A stretch of DNA of 24,117 bases, taken from assembly GCA_964385195.1 (NCBI GenBank), contig CAYLOC010000023.1, positions 1-24,117 on the forward strand, written 5' to 3'. Below, in pieces: positions 7,818-15,714 of the stretch. The notes below the pieces were generated by a model, which was given only the letters and a program-made list of their open reading frames with translations, was not told the origin of the DNA and did no database searches. The translations under genes were made by a program, and so were the position numbers. This DNA comes from CAYLOC01 sp964385195. Its GTDB lineage: Bacteria > Actinomycetota > Actinomycetes > Propionibacteriales > Nocardioidaceae. Positions within the stretch are counted from its first letter, which is position 1. Each line of letters starts with the position of its first letter.

Positions 7818-7829
7818 ACGGGTACCCGT
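7818..7829. promoter_or_regulatory. 12-bp perfect palindrome just before the dxs ribosome-binding site
   Basis: ACGGGTACCCGT is a complete 12-bp palindrome. It lies 8 nt before the GGAGG of dxs (7838-7842) and 6 nt after the second 14-nt box. It may be part of a composite operator; no similar palindrome was found ahead of marR. Confidence 0.35.
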
Positions 7830-7848
7830 AGAGCGGCGGAGGCGTGAC

Positions 7849-9708
7849 ATGGGAGTTCTACGCACCGACATGACCCCTCGTGACGTCAAGAGCCTGGCCC
7901 CGGAGCAACTGGCCGAGCTCGCCGGCGACATCCGCTCCTTCCTCATCGACTCCGTCTGCGGGCACGGTGGCCACCTGGGGCCCAATCTCGGCATCGTGGA
8001 GCTCACCATCGCCTTGCACCGGGTCTTCGACTCACCCCACACCCCGCTGGTGTTCGACACCGGGCACCAGGCCTACGTGCACAAGCTGCTCACCGGTCGG
8101 GGTACGTCGTTCGCGCACCTGCGCGAGCGCGGGGGCCTGTCCGGGTACCCGAACCGGGCGGAGTCGGCGCACGACCACGTCGAGAACTCCCACGCCTCCA
8201 CGGCCCTGTCCTACGCCGACGGGCTGAGCAAGGCCTATGAGATGGCCGGCGACCGGCGCAGCGTCGTCGCCGTCGTCGGTGACGGCGCCCTGACCGGAGG
8301 ACTGTCGTGGGAGGCGCTGAACAACATCGGCAGCGGACACCGCCGGGTCGTGGTGGTGCTCAACGACAACGGCCGCTCCTACTCACCGACCGTCGGCGGG
8401 TTGCCCCGTCACCTCGCGCGGGTGCAGGACCGGCGAGGCTACGGCGCACTGGTCAGCGCGCTCGGCGGTACGCCGATGGGCTCCGCCGGCCGGGACGAGA
8501 ACCTCTTCGCCGCGCTCGGGTTCGGCTACATCGGGCCGGTGGACGGGCACGACACCACCGCGGTGGAGGCCGCGCTGCGGCAGGCTGCGGACCACGCAGG
8601 ACCGGTCGTCGTCCATTGCCGGACCACCAAGGGCCTCGGCTACACCCCGGCTGAGGTCGACGAGGCCGACCACCTGCACACGGTCGGCGTGGTCGAGGTC
8701 GCCACCGGGAAGCCCGCCACTCCGTCGGCGACCACCTGGAGCGACGCATTCGGGGACCTGTTGCTGGAGTTCGGGGCCGAGCGTCCCGACGTGGTCGCGA
8801 TCACCGCCGCCATGATGGGGCCGACGAAACTCCAGCGGTTCGCCGAGAAGTTCCCCGACCGCTGTTTCGACGTCGGCATCGCCGAGCAGCATGCGGTGAC
8901 GTCGGCGGCGGGCCTGGCGATGGCCGGCGCCCACCCGGTCGTGGCGCTGTACGCGACGTTCGCCAACCGTGCGTTCGACCAGACCCTGATGGATGTCGGC
9001 CTGCACCGGATGCCGGTCACGTTCGTGCTGGACCGGGCGGGCATCACCGGCCCGGACGGACCCAGCCACCACGGAATGTGGGACCTGTCCCTGCTGGGCA
9101 CGGTGCCGGGGATGCGCGTCGCAGCCCCCCGGGACGCGCAGACCCTGGAAGAGGAGCTGCGGGAGGCGGTCGCCCAGGAGGACGGCCCGACCGCGCTGCG
9201 GTTCCCCAAGAGCACGATGGCCCCCCCGGTGCCGGTGGCGGAGCGGTGGGGCAGCGTGGACATCCTCCGCCGGGGCAGCCGCCGCGAGGTGCTGCTGGTG
9301 GCGATGGGGGCCCTGGCCCCCGCCGGGCTTGAGGCCGCAGGGCTGCTCGCCGCGGAGGGGATCGAGTGCACCGTGGCTGACCCGCGCTGGGTGCTGCCAC
9401 CCACGCCTGCGCTGCTGGACCTGGCCACCGGCTACCGTCTCGTCGTCACCGTCGAGGACGGGGTCCGACTGGGCGGGGCCGGGGCACAGGTGGCGCAGGA
9501 GCTGGCGGCGTCCGGCTGCGACGTACCGGTCTGCACCCTCGGGCTGCCCACCGAGTACCTCCCGCACGGGGGCCGTGCGCAGCTGCTGGCCGAGTACGGC
9601 CTCGACGGTGCGGGGGTCGCCCGATCGGTCCAGGACGCATGGGACCGCCGTACCGGTTCGCAGGACTCGCTGCGGGTCCTGGCCCCCGGACCGACCTTTG
9701 CCCGCTGA
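7849..9708 (+). CDS. dxs: 1-deoxy-D-xylulose-5-phosphate synthase
   Basis: The 619-aa enzyme is thiamine-diphosphate dependent and condenses pyruvate with glyceraldehyde 3-phosphate, the first and flux-controlling step of the MEP isoprenoid pathway. The thiamine/Mg site GDGALTGG is at 144-151, with NNIG further on. The catalytic glutamate E346 lies in DVGIAEQHA, and DRAGITGPDGPSHHG starts at D395, matching the family's transketolase region. ATG 7849 was chosen over an in-frame GTG at 7810 because GGAGG (7838-7842) sits 6 nt upstream and the length matches the family. As the first enzyme gene of the hopanoid operon it probably supplies dedicated precursor, and the genome may carry another dxs elsewhere. 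The gene ends 21 nt before hpnC. Confidence 0.96.
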   Translation: MGVLRTDMTPRDVKSLAPEQLAELAGDIRSFLIDSVCGHGGHLGPNLGIVELTIALHRVFDSPHTPLVFDTGHQAYVHKLLTGRGTSFAHLRERGGLSGYPNRAESAHDHVENSHASTALSYADGLSKAYEMAGDRRSVVAVVGDGALTGGLSWEALNNIGSGHRRVVVVLNDNGRSYSPTVGGLPRHLARVQDRRGYGALVSALGGTPMGSAGRDENLFAALGFGYIGPVDGHDTTAVEAALRQAADHAGPVVVHCRTTKGLGYTPAEVDEADHLHTVGVVEVATGKPATPSATTWSDAFGDLLLEFGAERPDVVAITAAMMGPTKLQRFAEKFPDRCFDVGIAEQHAVTSAAGLAMAGAHPVVALYATFANRAFDQTLMDVGLHRMPVTFVLDRAGITGPDGPSHHGMWDLSLLGTVPGMRVAAPRDAQTLEEELREAVAQEDGPTALRFPKSTMAPPVPVAERWGSVDILRRGSRREVLLVAMGALAPAGLEAAGLLAAEGIECTVADPRWVLPPTPALLDLATGYRLVVTVEDGVRLGGAGAQVAQELAASGCDVPVCTLGLPTEYLPHGGRAQLLAEYGLDGAGVARSVQDAWDRRTGSQDSLRVLAPGPTFAR

Positions 9709-9729
9709 CCTAGCCGTAGAGGAGATGAC

Positions 9730-10581
9730 ATGAGTTCCCCGCTCCTTGCGGGGCAGACCGCATCGGCGACGGATCGGCCGCTGGGAGGTGAGAACTTCCC
9801 GGTGGCCCTGCGGATCCTGCCGCGGGAGCTGCGCCGCCACCTGCTGGCGGTGTACGCCTACGCACGCTACGTCGATGACGTGGGTGACACCTACTGCGGT
9901 GACCGCGTCGCGGCGCTGCAGGCGCTGGCCGACGACGTCGACCGGCTGGGAGCCGGCGAACCACCCCTGGACCCGGTCGTGGCGGGCCTGGCCACCACCG
10001 TCGAGCGATGCCGCATCCCCTCCCGTCCGTTCCGCGACCTGGTCGAGGCCAACCTCATGGACCAGAAGGTCAACCGCTACGACACGTTCGAGGACCTGCT
10101 GGCCTACTGCCGGCTGTCGGCGAACCCGGTCGGGGAGATCGTGCTGTACGTCGTCGGGTGCGCGACCGAGGAGCGGCTGGCGCTGTCGGACCGGGTCTGT
10201 ACCGGCCTGCAGCTGCTGGAGCACTGGCAAGACGTGTCGGAGGACTACCACATCGGCCGCGTGTACCTCCCGCAGGAGGACCTCTGCCGGTTCGGTGTCA
10301 CCGAGGAGGAGCTCGGCCGGACCCGCGCGACCCCGGAGGTGCGGGCGCTGATCGGGTACCAGACCGACCGGGCGCTGGCCTGGCTCAATGCCGGCGCACC
10401 GCTGGTCTCCACCCTCACGGGCTGGGCCCGGCTCGCCGTCTCGCTGTACGTCGCCGGCGGACGCGCGGCGGCGCTGGAGCTGCGGCGCTGCGGGCACGAC
10501 CCGCTCCCGCGCCAGCCGAAGCCGCGGGGGCGCGACGTCGCCGCGCGCTGGCTGGAGGCAACCGTGAGGTGGCCGGGATGA
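9730..10581 (+). CDS. hpnC: Hydroxysqualene synthase HpnC
   Basis: This 283-aa protein belongs to the squalene/phytoene synthase superfamily. The N-terminal GGENFPVA segment is typical of HpnC. The first acidic motif DDVGD is at 49-53 and the second, QDVSED, at 167-172, followed by GRVYLPQED. In characterised systems HpnC converts presqualene diphosphate to hydroxysqualene, after HpnD and before HpnE. A strong GAGGAGA ribosome-binding site (9719-9725) precedes the ATG. The stop codon overlaps the hpnD start (ATGA). Confidence 0.93.
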   Translation: MSSPLLAGQTASATDRPLGGENFPVALRILPRELRRHLLAVYAYARYVDDVGDTYCGDRVAALQALADDVDRLGAGEPPLDPVVAGLATTVERCRIPSRPFRDLVEANLMDQKVNRYDTFEDLLAYCRLSANPVGEIVLYVVGCATEERLALSDRVCTGLQLLEHWQDVSEDYHIGRVYLPQEDLCRFGVTEEELGRTRATPEVRALIGYQTDRALAWLNAGAPLVSTLTGWARLAVSLYVAGGRAAALELRRCGHDPLPRQPKPRGRDVAARWLEATVRWPG

Positions 10582-11435
10582 ACGTCGACACCGCCTACGC
10601 CGTCTGCGCCCGGATCACCCGCGGCGAGGCGCGCAACTTCTCCTACGGCATCGCGTTGCTTCCCGGCGTGAAGCGGCGGGCACTCACCGCCGTGTACGCC
10701 ATGGCCCGCCGGGTGGACGACATCGGCGACGGTGACCAGCCCGACGCGGTCAAGAAGCGGCTGCTGGACCAGGCGCGGGACGACCTGCACAACGTGCATG
10801 CCCACCCTGAGGACCCGGTGCTGGTCGCGCTGGCCGACGCCGCGGACCGGCTGCCGATCCCGCTGCCGGCGTTCGACGAGCTGGTCGACGGGTGCGCCGC
10901 GGACGTCAGCGGACGCAGCTACGACACCTTCGACGAGCTCGTCGGCTACTGCCGCTGCGTCGCCGGGTCGATCGGGCGGCTGTCGCTCGGCGTGTATGCG
11001 CCACCGGAGGCCGACGGTGCCGCCCCACTGGCCGATGCCCTGGGGGTCGCGTTGCAGATCACCAACATCCTCCGCGACCTCCGGGAGGACCGGCTGACCG
11101 GTCGCATCTACCTGCCGCAGGAGGACCTCGACCGGTTCGGGTGCACGCTGCGCGTGGACGACCGGGGGAACCTCACCGACGACCGTGAGCGGTTCGCCTC
11201 CCTCGTCCGGTTCGAGGCGGACCGGGCCGAGCGCTGGTACGCCGAGGGCCTGACGCTGTTGCCCCTCCTTGACCGGCGCAGCGCCGCCTGCACCGCGGCG
11301 ATGGCCGGCATCTACCGGCGGCTGCTGCACCGCATCGCCGCCGACCCGGACCAGGTCCGCGACCGCCGGCTCTCCCTTCCCGTGCGGGAACGGGCCCGCG
11401 TCGCCTCCACAGCGCTGATCAGGGGCGCCGTATGA
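10578..11435 (+). CDS. hpnD: Presqualene diphosphate synthase HpnD
   Basis: This 285-aa squalene/phytoene-synthase-family enzyme is predicted to join two farnesyl diphosphates into presqualene diphosphate. Both Mg-binding motifs are intact: DDIGD at 47-51 and NILRDLRED at 163-171, the latter followed by GRIYLPQEDL as in HpnD. ATG 10578 overlaps the hpnC stop by 4 nt and matches the family N-terminus; an in-frame GTG at 10569 is less likely. The 3' end again overlaps hpnE as ATGA. Together with HpnC and HpnE it forms the three-enzyme bacterial squalene route that replaces a single squalene synthase. Confidence 0.93.
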   Translation: MNVDTAYAVCARITRGEARNFSYGIALLPGVKRRALTAVYAMARRVDDIGDGDQPDAVKKRLLDQARDDLHNVHAHPEDPVLVALADAADRLPIPLPAFDELVDGCAADVSGRSYDTFDELVGYCRCVAGSIGRLSLGVYAPPEADGAAPLADALGVALQITNILRDLREDRLTGRIYLPQEDLDRFGCTLRVDDRGNLTDDRERFASLVRFEADRAERWYAEGLTLLPLLDRRSAACTAAMAGIYRRLLHRIAADPDQVRDRRLSLPVRERARVASTALIRGAV

Positions 11436-12793
11436 GCGATCCCAGAACCTGCATCGTCATCGGCGGCGGCCTCGCCGGCATCGCCGCGGCGCTGCGACTG
11501 GCCGACCGCGGAGACCACGTGATGCTGTTGGAGTCGCGGTCACGGCTCGGGGGAGCGACGGCGTCGTTCCCACGGGGCGGTCTGACCGTCGACAACGGCC
11601 ATCACGTCTTCCTGCGCTGCTACGGCCGGTACCGTTCCCTCCTGGCACGCCTCGGGGTCTCGGCGCTGGTCGAGGTCCAGCCCCGGTTGGACATCCCCGT
11701 CGACGTGGACGGCATCCGTACCCGGCTCCGCCGCGGCCGGAGCGGCCCGGCGCCGATGCACCTGCTGCCGGCGCTCACCGGGTACCGCGCGCTCACCTGG
11801 CGGGAACGCGCCGCCGCCGTCCGCGCCGCGACCGCGCTGCGGCATGTCGACCCCGAGGACCCCGCGACCGACGACACCGCCTTCGGCCCCTGGCTCCGCG
11901 ACCACGGCCAGTCATCGCCGGCCATCGGCCGCCTGTGGGGCCTGATCACCGTCGCGGCGTTGAACCTCGACCCCGCGGACGCTTCGCTGGCCCTCGCGGC
12001 CAAGGTCTTCGGTACCGGGCTGCTCGACGCGGTCGCCGCCGGTGACCTCGGGCTGCCGCTGGCGCCGCTGGGCCGCCTGCATGACGAGGCGCCGCGCGCG
12101 GTGCTGGGCCGGATCGGGGTGGACGTCCGTCTCCGCAGCCGGGTACGCCGGGTGGAGCCGGCCGGGCCCGACGGCGGGTTCGTGGTCCGCACGTCCGGCG
12201 GGGACGTCGGCGGGGACGCCGTCGTCTGCGCGGTGCCGCATGCCCAGGCGTACCGGGTGCTACCGCCGGGGACCTCCCCGCAGCAGGAACAGTGGCACCG
12301 GCTGGGGGCGTCGCCGATCGTCAACGTCCACGCGCACTTCGACCGCCCGGTCCTCGACGTACCGATGCTGGCGACACCGGACTCCCCGTTGCAGTTCCTG
12401 TTCGACAAGACCACCGTCGCCGGAGCCGACCGCGGCCAGTACGTCGTGGCCTCCCTCTCCGCGGCCGATGACGTCGTGCGCAGCCCCGTGGAGGACGTGC
12501 TGGCCCGGGCACTTCCGGAGCTGCGGGCCGCGCTCCCCGGGGCACGGCACGCCCAGCTGCTGGACGCGTTCGTCACCCGAGAGCCCGCCGCGACGTTCCG
12601 CCAGCAGGCGGGAACCCTCCGGTACCGTCCCGCCGCCCACACCGCTGTTCCCGGGCTTGCCATCGCGGGAGCCTGGGCCGACACCGGATGGCCGGACACG
12701 ATGGAGGGTGCCGTACGCAGCGGCCAGGCCGCGGCTGCGGCCCTTGAGAACGTCGCCGAACACCACCCGCGGACCACGGAGGTGCCTGCATGA
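11432..12793 (+). CDS. hpnE: FAD-dependent squalene desaturase-family protein HpnE
   Basis: The 453-aa protein begins with a dinucleotide-binding motif, VIGGGLAG (9-16), and an acidic residue after the second strand, as in amine-oxidase/phytoene-desaturase-like flavoproteins. The C-terminal AGAWADTGWPDTMEGAVRSG is the FAD-contact segment typical of this family. HpnE reduces hydroxysqualene to squalene, the last step before cyclisation. The gene lies between hpnD and a prenyl synthase, with ATGA overlaps on both sides. Confidence 0.92.
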   Translation: MSDPRTCIVIGGGLAGIAAALRLADRGDHVMLLESRSRLGGATASFPRGGLTVDNGHHVFLRCYGRYRSLLARLGVSALVEVQPRLDIPVDVDGIRTRLRRGRSGPAPMHLLPALTGYRALTWRERAAAVRAATALRHVDPEDPATDDTAFGPWLRDHGQSSPAIGRLWGLITVAALNLDPADASLALAAKVFGTGLLDAVAAGDLGLPLAPLGRLHDEAPRAVLGRIGVDVRLRSRVRRVEPAGPDGGFVVRTSGGDVGGDAVVCAVPHAQAYRVLPPGTSPQQEQWHRLGASPIVNVHAHFDRPVLDVPMLATPDSPLQFLFDKTTVAGADRGQYVVASLSAADDVVRSPVEDVLARALPELRAALPGARHAQLLDAFVTREPAATFRQQAGTLRYRPAAHTAVPGLAIAGAWADTGWPDTMEGAVRSGQAAAAALENVAEHHPRTTEVPA

Positions 12794-13800
12794 CCGCCGA
12801 ACTGACTGCGCTGGAGGAGGCGCGGGCGCACACCGGCCCTCCGCTGCGTGCGGCGCTGGACCGGCTCGACCCGAAGACCCGTGACCTGTGCGGCTACCAC
12901 CTGGGCTTCTGGGACGACAACGGAACTCCCACCGAGAGCGGCGGAAAGGGCGTGCGCAGCGCGCTGGCGCTGCTGTCCGCCCGGGCAGCCGGACAGCCCG
13001 CCGAACGGGGCGTCCCCGCGGCCGTGGCGTGTGAGCTGGTACACAACTTCTCCCTCCTGCACGACGACGTCATGGACGGGGACACCGAGCGCCGGCACCG
13101 CGCCACTGCGTGGACGGTGTTCGGCAGCTCCGCAGCGATCCTCGGCGGCGACGCCCTGCTCTCCCTGGCCAACGAGGTGCTCGCCGAGGCGGAGTCGCCC
13201 ACCACCGCCTGGGCGATCCGGTGTCTCAACGCCACCACCAGGCGGCTGATCGCCGGTCAGGTCGCCGACCTGGACTTCGAAAGCCGGGACGACGTGTCGC
13301 TGCAGGAGTGCCTGGCGATGGCGGGCGACAAGACCGCTGCGCTGTTGGCCTGTGCCTCCTCCCTCGGCGCCGTGCTCGCCGACGCGCCCTCCGACCTCGC
13401 GCTCGGCCTCGCGGACTTCGGTGAGCACCTGGGGCTGGCGTTCCAGCTCACCGACGACCTGCTGGGGATCTGGGGGTCGCCGGAGCGGACCGGGAAGCCG
13501 GTGCTGTCCGACCTCCGGTCCCGGAAGAAGACGGTTCCGGTGGTGGCGGCCCTGGAGTCCGGCACCGACGCCGGCCGGCGCCTCCGCGAGACCTACCTCG
13601 GCAGCGAGACATTGACCGAAGAGCAGCTCCAGGAGGTGGCGGCCCTCGTCGAGGAGGGCGGCGGACGTGCGTGGGTGAGCGACGCCGTACGACGAGAGTT
13701 CGAACTGGGACGAAAGGCACTCGACGGGCTGGAGCTGCCCGAGGACGTCGCCGGCGAGCTCGACGGGCTGGCCAGGCAACTCAGTGGAAGGGACCGGTAA
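12790..13800 (+). CDS. Polyprenyl (farnesyl/geranylgeranyl-type) diphosphate synthase
   Basis: This 336-aa trans-prenyltransferase has the first aspartate-rich motif DDVMD at 92-96 (LLHDDVMDGD). The second region is TDDLLGIWG with D222 and D223, giving DDxxG in place of the classical DDxxD; this variant is usual in actinobacterial polyprenyl synthases. SDLRSRKKTVPV follows. In this operon it most plausibly makes farnesyl diphosphate for HpnD, but chain length cannot be read safely from the sequence. The start overlaps the hpnE stop as ATGA. The TAA stop lies 3 nt before the shc start. Confidence 0.9.
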   Translation: MTAELTALEEARAHTGPPLRAALDRLDPKTRDLCGYHLGFWDDNGTPTESGGKGVRSALALLSARAAGQPAERGVPAAVACELVHNFSLLHDDVMDGDTERRHRATAWTVFGSSAAILGGDALLSLANEVLAEAESPTTAWAIRCLNATTRRLIAGQVADLDFESRDDVSLQECLAMAGDKTAALLACASSLGAVLADAPSDLALGLADFGEHLGLAFQLTDDLLGIWGSPERTGKPVLSDLRSRKKTVPVVAALESGTDAGRRLRETYLGSETLTEEQLQEVAALVEEGGGRAWVSDAVRREFELGRKALDGLELPEDVAGELDGLARQLSGRDR

Positions 13801-13803
13801 CAC

Positions 13804-15714
13804 GTGACAGCGATCCAATCCGCGGAAGGCACCGAGACCGCACCGGCCGAGCAGACGCTCGACCGGGCAGTGGAGTACCTCCTGCGGCTGCAGAACCCCC
13901 GCGGCTGGTGGCAGGGGGAGCTGGAGACCAACGTCACCATGGATGCCGAGGATCTGCTGATGCGGCAGTTCCTCGGCGTACGGACCGAGGAACAGACCCA
14001 GCGCTCGGCCCGGTGGATCCGCCGTCAGCAGCGTTCCGACGGGTCGTGGGGGAACTTCTACGGCGCACCCGCCGACGCCAGCACCACTGCCGAGGCCTAC
14101 GTCGCGCTCCGGCTCGCCGGTGACGATCCCGGAGCCGACCACATGCAGCGCGCGCGGGCAGTGGTCCTCGACCACGGCGGTCTGGAAGCCACCCGGGTGT
14201 TCACCCGGATGTGGATGGCGTTGTTCGGGGAGTGGCAATGGGAGGACGTGCCTGCGCTCCCCCCGGAGATGGTGTTCCTGCCGGACCGGTTCCCGCTCAA
14301 CCTCTACGACTTCGGGTGCTGGGCGCGGCAGACCATCGCGCCCCTCACGATCCTGTCCGCGCTGCGGCCCGTACGCACCCTGGGCGTGACGATCGGGGAG
14401 TTACGCAGCGGCCATCCGGCGCCGGCTGACGGGGATGACAGCGGATGGGGGCGCGCGTTCCGTGGCCTGGACCGCGTGCTGCACCAGTACGAGCGACTGC
14501 CGGTGAAGCCGTTGCGCCGGCAGGCCCTGCATCGCATGGCGGAGTGGATCATCGCCCGGCAGGAGGCCGACGGGTCCTGGGGCGGGATCCAGCCTCCGTG
14601 GGTGTACTCGCTGATGGCCCTGCACGCCCTCGGCTACTCTCTCGACCACCCCGTCCTGGCCCGCGGGCTGACCGGGTGGGAGCGGTTCACGATCGTCGAG
14701 GACGGGCCTGACGGCCCCGAACGACGGGTGGAGGCCTGCCAGTCCCCGGTATGGGACACCGCCCTGGCCGTGATCGCCCTCGGCGATGCCGGGGTCGGCC
14801 GGGAGCACCCGGCGCTCGTCCGCGCCGGCCGCTGGCTGGTCGGTGAGGAGATCCGGGTCCGCGGCGACTGGACAGTACGCCGCCCCGACACCCCCGAGGG
14901 CGGGTGGGCGTTCGAGTTCGACAACGACGGCTACCCCGACATCGACGACACTGCCGAGGTGGTCATGGCGCTGGACCGGGTGCCACCGTCGCCGCAGCAA
15001 GCGGCCGCGGCGGACCGCGGGATCGCGTGGGTCCGTGGCATGCAGTCCTCCGACGGCGGATGGGCCGCGTTCGACGCCGACAACACCCGCGAGCTGGCCT
15101 ACCGGATGCCGTTCTGCGACTTCGGCGCCGTGATCGACCCGCCGAGCGCGGACGTGACCGCGCACGTGCTGGAGATGCTGGCCACGTCCGGACACCGCGA
15201 CACCCCGGAGGCGCGTCGCGGGATCCAGTGGCTGGTCGACCACCAGGAGCCGGACGGGTCCTGGTTCGGTCGGTGGGGCGCGAACCACGTCTACGGCACG
15301 GGGGCCGCCGTTCCGGCACTGGTCGCCTGCGGGACGCCGCCGGACGACCCGATGATCACCCGGGCGGTGCGCTGGCTCACCGAGCACCAGAACCCCGACG
15401 GAGGGTGGGGGGAGGACCTGCGCTCCTACACCGACCAGGACTGGCGCGGCCAGGGCCACTCGACCGCCTCGCAGACCGCGTGGGCCCTGCTGGCGCTGCA
15501 CGCGGCCGACGTCGTGGACTCCGATGCGGTACGGCGCGGCGTACAGTGGCTCGTCGACCACCAGCGACCGGACGGTGGATGGGACGAGCCGGAGTTCACC
15601 GGCACCGGGTTCCCCGGCGACTTCTACATCAACTACCACCTGTACCGGTTGGTCTTTCCCGTCACGGCGCTGGGCCGCATTCTCATGAGGTCCAGTCTCA
15701 GGAGGTCACCATGA
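13804..15714 (+). CDS. shc: Squalene-hopene cyclase
   Basis: The 636-aa class II triterpene cyclase is predicted to cyclise squalene to hopene/hopanol at the cytoplasmic membrane. The catalytic DIDDTA motif at 379-384 matches the family's DxDDTA, close in position to D374-D377 of the Alicyclobacillus enzyme. Many QW repeats are visible, including QNPRGWW, QQRSDGSWG, QEADGSWGG, QSSDGGWAAF, QEPDGSWFG, QNPDGGWG and QRPDGGWDE. The C-terminal GDFYINYHLYR is also typical. It starts with GTG, 3 nt after the prenyl synthase stop, with a G-rich GGAAGGGA stretch upstream. It overlaps the next gene as ATGA. The gene is also called hpnF. Confidence 0.97.
   Translation: MTAIQSAEGTETAPAEQTLDRAVEYLLRLQNPRGWWQGELETNVTMDAEDLLMRQFLGVRTEEQTQRSARWIRRQQRSDGSWGNFYGAPADASTTAEAYVALRLAGDDPGADHMQRARAVVLDHGGLEATRVFTRMWMALFGEWQWEDVPALPPEMVFLPDRFPLNLYDFGCWARQTIAPLTILSALRPVRTLGVTIGELRSGHPAPADGDDSGWGRAFRGLDRVLHQYERLPVKPLRRQALHRMAEWIIARQEADGSWGGIQPPWVYSLMALHALGYSLDHPVLARGLTGWERFTIVEDGPDGPERRVEACQSPVWDTALAVIALGDAGVGREHPALVRAGRWLVGEEIRVRGDWTVRRPDTPEGGWAFEFDNDGYPDIDDTAEVVMALDRVPPSPQQAAAADRGIAWVRGMQSSDGGWAAFDADNTRELAYRMPFCDFGAVIDPPSADVTAHVLEMLATSGHRDTPEARRGIQWLVDHQEPDGSWFGRWGANHVYGTGAAVPALVACGTPPDDPMITRAVRWLTEHQNPDGGWGEDLRSYTDQDWRGQGHSTASQTAWALLALHAADVVDSDAVRRGVQWLVDHQRPDGGWDEPEFTGTGFPGDFYINYHLYRLVFPVTALGRILMRSSLRRSP

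Noticed and set aside
7810..7848. Alternative GTG start for dxs
   Set aside because: The extension is Arg-rich, crosses the palindrome and lacks a ribosome-binding site, whereas ATG 7849 has a well-spaced GGAGG.
8383..10497. 704-aa minus-strand open frame opposite dxs and hpnC
   Set aside because: Shadow of two unmistakable genes; no start signal or domain.
11620..14238. 872-aa minus-strand open frame across hpnE, the prenyl synthase and shc
   Set aside because: It overlaps three well-supported genes on the other strand, has low-complexity composition and shows no motif.
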